Shown here: positions 4,235 to 7,843 of the stretch, one piece after another | Layout: the number at the start of each line of letters is the position of its first letter | Numbering within the stretch: the stretch's first letter is position 1 | Assembly (NCBI GenBank): GCA_947177465.1 | Contig: CAMWUP010000088.1 | Span: 1-7,843 of the forward strand | DNA from: an uncultured Lachnospiraceae bacterium | Lineage (GTDB): Bacteria; Bacillota; Clostridia; Lachnospirales; Lachnospiraceae | DNA: 7,843 nt | Direction of reading: 5' to 3' | Notes under the pieces: model-generated | What the model saw: only the letters and a program-made list of their open reading frames with translations | The model's database searches: none | What the model was told of the DNA's origin: nothing | Position numbers and translations under genes: made by a program

Positions 4235-4274
4235 TGTATATTTATAAGCTCTTTTTCCATGGGTACACAATTCC

Positions 4275-4333
4275 AAAAGGGGAGATATATAACCGCCTCC
4301 CTGCATTTATACAGAGAGGCGGTCTGCCCTTTT
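4275..4333 (-). terminator. Terminator of the dnaD-dnaC-prs block
   Basis: A long stem-loop starting just past the prs stop. ACCGCCTC (4292-4299) pairs with GAGGCGGT (4316-4323), extended inward by CTG/CAG across one mismatch. Outside it, AAAAGGG (4275-4281) pairs with CCCTTTT (4327-4333), giving a U-tract at the end in the minus direction. It separates prs from the array promoter. Confidence 0.8.
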
Positions 4334-4335
4334 GA

Positions 4336-5523
4336 TTATGTAAGCTCCTCCGTCTTATAACGTGCTACAATGCTTTGAATCCTCTCGTTGGGGTTCAGCA
4401 AGTCGCTGATAGAGGAATCATGGTTCAGCGTATCGATGATATAAGCGATATACTTGCTCATGTCACAGTTGACATACCATTCACGCTCTAAGAGCTCGGG
4501 CGTCTGGTAAATCAGATTTGTGGTCAGCACTTTGTTGATAATACCATCCTTGTATGCTTCGTCAAATTTTTCAAGCCCGCTGGTAAAGAGCCCAAAGGTT
4601 GCAAATACAAAAATCTTGCCTGCTTTGCGCTGTTTCAATCCGGAAGCAACCTCTAAAACACTTTCACCGGAAGAAATCATGTCGTCGATGATAATCATAT
4701 CTTTGCCTTCTACGCTGCTGCCCAGAAATTCATGTGCAACGATGGGATTGCGCCCATCCACAATTTTGGTATAATCACGGCGCTTATAAAACATGCCCAT
4801 ATCCAGACCGAGTACATTGGCAATGTAGATGGCGCGGGACATGCCGCCTTCGTCGGGGCTGATAACCATCATGTGCTCGGAATCAATCTGTAAATCCTTT
4901 ACATGACGGAGCAGACCCTTGATAAACTGATAGGCAGGCTGTACCGTTTCAAAGCCGTGCAGCGGAATGGCATTCTGTACACGAGGATCATGGGCGTCAA
5001 AGGTAATGATATTGTCAACGCCCATATTGACGAGCTCCTGCAGAGCCAGCGCGCAGTCGAGAGATTCTCTGGCTGTTCGTTTATGCTGCCTGCTTTCATA
5101 CAGAAAAGGCATAATCACGGTAATGCGGCGCGCCTTTCCTCCCACGGCGGCAATGATGCGCTTTAAATCCTGATAGTGGTCGTCGGGAGACATATGGTTT
5201 TTGTGACCACACAGGGAGTAAGTCAGACTATAATTGGCAACGTCCACAAGAAGGTACAAATCGGAGCCGCGCACGGATTCCAGAATGACGCCCTTGGCTT
5301 CGCCGGAGCCGAAACGGGGGACCTTGGCATTTAAAAGGTAAGAGGAACGCTGATAGCCGGAAAAGGCAAGGCTGTCCTTGTGCTCGCTTTCCCGCTCCGT
5401 CCGCCATTTTACAAGGTAGCAGTCAATTTTTTCGCCAAGAGACTTGCAGCCCTCCAAAGCAATTATGCCGAGACTGCCTACCGGAATGGTCTCCAAATTA
5501 CGCTTTTCTTCTCGATTTCCCAT
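4336..5523 (-). CDS. prs: Ribose-phosphate pyrophosphokinase, long form (PRPP synthetase)
   Basis: Makes 5-phosphoribosyl-1-pyrophosphate from ribose 5-phosphate and ATP, the precursor of purines, pyrimidines, histidine, tryptophan and NAD. Visible elements: the ATP-binding region YESRQHKRTARE (142-153), DAHDP (176-180), SPDEGG (222-227), FYKRRDYTK (245-253) and the PRPP/ribose-phosphate loop IIIDDMISSGES (277-288). At 395 residues it is longer than the common form of about 315, with extra sequence at the N-terminus (about 1-80) and the C-terminus; in my recollection clostridia often carry such a long paralogue. Whether it keeps normal allosteric control is not shown. The ATG at 5523 is preceded by GAGG at about 10-nt spacing, a little loose. 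It lies 84 nt after dnaC in the same direction and is ended by the stem-loop at 4275-4333. Confidence 0.93.
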   Translation of the reverse strand: MGNREEKRNLETIPVGSLGIIALEGCKSLGEKIDCYLVKWRTERESEHKDSLAFSGYQRSSYLLNAKVPRFGSGEAKGVILESVRGSDLYLLVDVANYSLTYSLCGHKNHMSPDDHYQDLKRIIAAVGGKARRITVIMPFLYESRQHKRTARESLDCALALQELVNMGVDNIITFDAHDPRVQNAIPLHGFETVQPAYQFIKGLLRHVKDLQIDSEHMMVISPDEGGMSRAIYIANVLGLDMGMFYKRRDYTKIVDGRNPIVAHEFLGSSVEGKDMIIIDDMISSGESVLEVASGLKQRKAGKIFVFATFGLFTSGLEKFDEAYKDGIINKVLTTNLIYQTPELLEREWYVNCDMSKYIAYIIDTLNHDSSISDLLNPNERIQSIVARYKTEELT

Positions 5524-5558
5524 GAAATAGAATCCTCACTTTCCTGATTTGCACAAAG

Positions 5559-5582
5559 GCAGCGGGCAAACCGGCCTGCTGC
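5559..5582 (-). other. Stem-loop in the dnaC-prs intergenic leader
   Basis: GCAGC (5559-5563) and GCTGC (5578-5582) pair, with GGC/GCC continuing the stem past one mismatch around a short loop. No U-run follows, so it is unlikely to be an intrinsic terminator. It lies about 35 nt upstream of the prs start and might affect mRNA stability or translation; it may also be incidental. Confidence 0.3.
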
Positions 5583-5607
5583 GGACTAGGTGTAACGTGT
5601 ATCATAG

Positions 5608-6570
5608 CTATATATTCCGGCAGGTCCGGATATCCGGTCCTGACAGCTTTCGAAAAATAAAATTGCCGGTCAGCCTGGAAAAAATACGTTCAGAATAACG
5701 GGTTTTCAGCTTTTCCAAACTGAGATTGGTGGAGATGATAACGGACTTTCCGGCCAACTGCCGTTCATTTAAAAAAGCAAAAAACTGGGAGTTCGTAAAA
5801 CTGTTTGACAACTCTGTCCCCAAATCATCCACAATCACCAAATCACAATTGTACAGGTCTTCATAGGTCTTGTAAAGCATTTCTTTGCTTCCGGCTTCAA
5901 AAGAGTATCTGGAAAGCAGATTAAACAGAGCGGAAGCAGAGAAATAGACAACGGAAAAGCCTCTGTCTAAAATTTCTTTGGCAATACAGCCTGATAAAAA
6001 GGACTTGCCGGTGCCGACCTCTCCGAAAAAAAGAAGGTTCTGGCAGCCATTGGAAAAATGCTTGATGAAGGACAGACTGGTTTCTACGGCCTTCTTGAAA
6101 TTTTCCAAATCCTCACCCTGATAATAGTCATAGGAAAGGGAAGAAAAATTTTCAGTGGCAATCAGTTTCTGTAAATTACTTTGGGAGTACAGAAGATTGA
6201 TAATTTTCTGCTCAAAGCAGTGACAGCGTCTGCCATGGGCGAAGCCTGTGTCCTGACAGTCGGCGCAGTCATAGAGCGGCTCGAGATAGTCAGCAGGAAA
6301 GCCGGATTCTAAAAGCAGCCGTTCCTTTTTTTGGGAAAGCGCCGAAAGCGCTTCACGGTAGCTTTCGGCAGATGCTTCTTCTCCCGTCCCCATAAGCATG
6401 AGCTTTCCAAAGCGCACGGATAAGGAAGCAACCTCTGAGGCGGCTTCCTCATAAGCGGGACAGCGCGCAAAGACTTCTTGTCTGCGTTTTTCTGAAAGCT
6501 GCCGGTTTTTGAGCTGTGCGGCGTCATATTCCCTCTGTATAGAATCAAATTGTGAATTGGTCAATGTCAA
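5608..6570 (-). CDS. dnaC: DnaC/DnaI-type replicative helicase loader ATPase
   Basis: AAA+ ATPase that loads the replicative helicase at the origin and at restarting forks, working with DnaD. Note that in Bacillus the equivalent loader is called DnaI. Order of parts in 320 residues: N-terminal helical, charged region (1-95); a cysteine cluster CADCQDTGF...CHC (Cys102, Cys105, Cys116, Cys118) typical of the DnaI zinc site; Walker A GEVGTGKS (183-190); Walker B LVIVDDLG (244-251); sensor-1 IISTN (278-282); arginine-finger segment RIFSRL (295-300). All key residues are intact. IstB-type transposon ATPases share the fold, but the zinc cluster and the dnaD neighbour argue for the replication protein. 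The start is TTG at 6570: AGGAG lies in the 12-nt gap after dnaD, and no ATG occurs until about residue 58. Probably co-transcribed and translationally close to dnaD. Confidence 0.93.
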   Translation of the reverse strand: MTLTNSQFDSIQREYDAAQLKNRQLSEKRRQEVFARCPAYEEAASEVASLSVRFGKLMLMGTGEEASAESYREALSALSQKKERLLLESGFPADYLEPLYDCADCQDTGFAHGRRCHCFEQKIINLLYSQSNLQKLIATENFSSLSYDYYQGEDLENFKKAVETSLSFIKHFSNGCQNLLFFGEVGTGKSFLSGCIAKEILDRGFSVVYFSASALFNLLSRYSFEAGSKEMLYKTYEDLYNCDLVIVDDLGTELSNSFTNSQFFAFLNERQLAGKSVIISTNLSLEKLKTRYSERIFSRLTGNFIFRKLSGPDIRTCRNI

Positions 6571-6582
6571 AGGCGTTCTCCT

Positions 6583-7674
6583 TTACTTGCTGAGCAGCTT
6601 GGCTTCAAGCTCCTCAAAGTCATAATCCCTTTGGGGAAACTGATTGAAGTGGTTGCCCGCGGAGGAAGCAGATTTTTGCTGTCTGCGCTTTTGGTAGAGC
6701 TCGTCAATGCGCTGTATATCGGATTTGCGGTGTACATTTTCCTTTTTCCAGCTGCTCAGAATACCTTCCGCGTATTCAAACCGATGACTGTCGGTCGCCA
6801 TAACGGTACGCTCGCACGCCTCTGAAATAATTTCTGAGGAAAATCCGTATTCCTTGACCCAGCGGTTGATATATTCCAGCTCTTTGGCAGTGGGAGAACT
6901 GCTTTTTCCAAGCTCTTTCATAATCGTGTAAACAGATTTGTCATATTTGGAGGCGAATTTTTCAGCCTGTTTCGGTGTGGTGATGCCGGACTTTGCCCAG
7001 TTTAACGCCACAGCTTCAATGTATTTGAAATCTTTTTTGCCGCGGTCTACACAATACTGAATCAGATAGTCGATTAAATCGTCGGAAAAATGCAGGCAGT
7101 CCGAGAAGTAAAGGATCGACTTCATATCTCCGGCGCTTAAAGGACGACCGATGTAAGACTCCGCTACAAAAAGAAGCTGGGCAGTCTCCTCGCGCTCTTT
7201 GAAGGCGCGAAGCTTGTCCGCAGAGTAGACAGGCTTGGTAAAAGGTGCTTCTGCCTGCCGGGTGCTGATACTGATAACAGGAACAGCCGCTTCTGCTTTG
7301 ACAAAGGCGGGATGAGCGTCCTGTGAGTCTGCTGCGCCGCAGCCAGCAACGGCGCCGCCTGCTTTCTCCGCGTTTTTGCACTGCGGGTTCAGAAAATGGA
7401 TGCCGGTGATATTATTTTTGCCGCTCTCATCCAGCGAGAGAAGTCCTGCTTTTTCCCAGTATTTGAGCGCGCGGATAACGTCCTTCTCCGTATGATTGAA
7501 CTTATCTGCAATTTCGGACACGCCGGTGGACAGGCCTGCACTCATGACCCGTATCAGATACAGGTAGACTTTAATCTGTGCATCGTTGGCGTCTTTCATA
7601 TATTCATCAATAAAACGGTTGGGAATGACGGTGGTATCTGCATAGTCATCCCTGTAGATGGTAAACTGTCCCAT
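6583..7674 (-). CDS. dnaD: DnaD domain replication initiation protein
   Basis: Primosome component that acts with the helicase loader in replication initiation and restart. The 363-residue protein begins with a winged-helix region (about 20-85; DAQIKVYLYLIRVMSAGLST, then EIADKFNHTEKDVIRALKYWEKAGLL). A low-complexity linker (about 100-150, rich in Ala, Gly and Val) follows. Two DnaD-like (DnaB_2) domains come next: one at about 165-235 ending FKYIEAVALNWAKSGI (216-231), one at about 260-315 ending FEYAEGILSSWKKENV (299-314). Both show the Y-x-x-x-x-x-x-x-W signature of the family. The C-terminus is charged and probably flexible. The ATG at 7674 has AGGAG (plus 7680-7684) at 5-nt spacing. Two DnaD domains in one chain is common in clostridial members. 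It is the first gene of the dnaD-dnaC-prs block. Confidence 0.93.
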   Translation of the reverse strand: MGQFTIYRDDYADTTVIPNRFIDEYMKDANDAQIKVYLYLIRVMSAGLSTGVSEIADKFNHTEKDVIRALKYWEKAGLLSLDESGKNNITGIHFLNPQCKNAEKAGGAVAGCGAADSQDAHPAFVKAEAAVPVISISTRQAEAPFTKPVYSADKLRAFKEREETAQLLFVAESYIGRPLSAGDMKSILYFSDCLHFSDDLIDYLIQYCVDRGKKDFKYIEAVALNWAKSGITTPKQAEKFASKYDKSVYTIMKELGKSSSPTAKELEYINRWVKEYGFSSEIISEACERTVMATDSHRFEYAEGILSSWKKENVHRKSDIQRIDELYQKRRQQKSASSAGNHFNQFPQRDYDFEELEAKLLSK

Positions 7675-7783
7675 ATTAACTCCTGCGTATCGCTGTCGTG
7701 CTCGGATACTGTTCTGAAAGTGATATCAAATCTGCCGGTACGCCGCTGTCTGCCAGCAGGCGCCGACTGTTTTGGCAAGGACA

Positions 7784-7792
7784 AGTATAACA
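7784..7792 (-). promoter_or_regulatory. Extended -10 promoter of dnaD
   Basis: On the minus strand TGT (plus 7790-7792) followed directly by TATACT (plus 7784-7789) forms an extended -10 (TGnTATACT), about 110 nt before the dnaD start. An A/T-rich tract lies upstream (7793-7830), but no good -35 hexamer is at the right distance. The transcribed leader of about 100 nt carries no obvious further structure. Confidence 0.55.
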
Positions 7793-7843
7793 CATTTTTT
7801 TTCAAAAAGAAATAACTTTTTGCTTTGCAAAGCCTTATAAATA

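Noticed and set aside
4520..4774. Open reading frame on the plus strand opposite prs
   Set aside because: Antisense shadow of a well conserved gene, without a convincing ribosome binding site or recognisable protein.
5626..5637. 12-nt palindrome CCGGATATCCGG as a regulatory site
   Set aside because: It lies inside the dnaC coding sequence near its 3' end and is explained by the Pro-Asp-Ile-Arg codons; single occurrence.
5608..6570. IstB-type transposition ATPase instead of a helicase loader
   Set aside because: The fold is shared, but the DnaI-like cysteine cluster, the dnaD neighbour and the lack of a transposase favour the replication protein.
7016..7381. Arg/Ser/Cys-rich frame inside dnaD
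   Set aside because: Off-frame shadow of dnaD with atypical composition; the DnaD frame carries clear domains.

Overview
This window looks like chromosomal DNA from a gut-type Clostridia, most likely Lachnospiraceae. The clues are a DnaD-DnaI/DnaC replication pair followed by an unusually long ribose-phosphate pyrophosphokinase, a biotin ECF S-component (BioY), a YjdF gene behind a yjdF-type riboswitch, and strong AGGAGG-type ribosome binding sites with occasional TTG/GTG starts. Every gene I can support lies on the minus strand, so transcription runs from high to low coordinates. No tRNA, rRNA, CRISPR array, transposase or recombinase gene is visible.

Right block (about 7843 to 4275): an extended -10 promoter, then dnaD (7674-6583), a dnaC/dnaI helicase loader (6570-5608) 12 nt downstream, and prs (5523-4336). 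A long stem-loop terminator at 4275-4333 closes this block. It supplies replicative-helicase loading and PRPP synthesis.

Middle block (about 4234 to 1000): a good sigma-A-like promoter (TTGCAA, 17 nt, TATAAT) drives six small, functionally unrelated genes: a GNAT acetyltransferase, a cytidine/blasticidin-S-deaminase-like enzyme, a second GNAT, a DMP19-like protein, YjdF with its riboswitch, and an acidic protein I do not recognise. Variants of one short repeat lie at most gene junctions. The fullest copies (2013-2042 and 2617-2646) are 28/30 identical and contain a perfect 7-bp inverted repeat. One half of the repeat (AAATCGGAATT on the minus strand) sits before start codons, including that of the first gene beside the promoter. 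The other half (TTCCAGTTT) follows stop codons, and four of the six genes end in xGT TAA running into it. Base composition changes sharply from gene to gene. I read this as a probable gene-cassette array with integron-like layout but a different repeat; this is the main candidate for an undescribed system. The recombinase, if there is one, is not in the window.

Left block (about 846 to 1): bioY, preceded by a near-consensus promoter (TTGACA, 17 nt, TATACT) whose -10 element lies inside a probable BirA biotin-repressor operator. It ends at a perfect 16-bp-stem hairpin terminator at the window edge.
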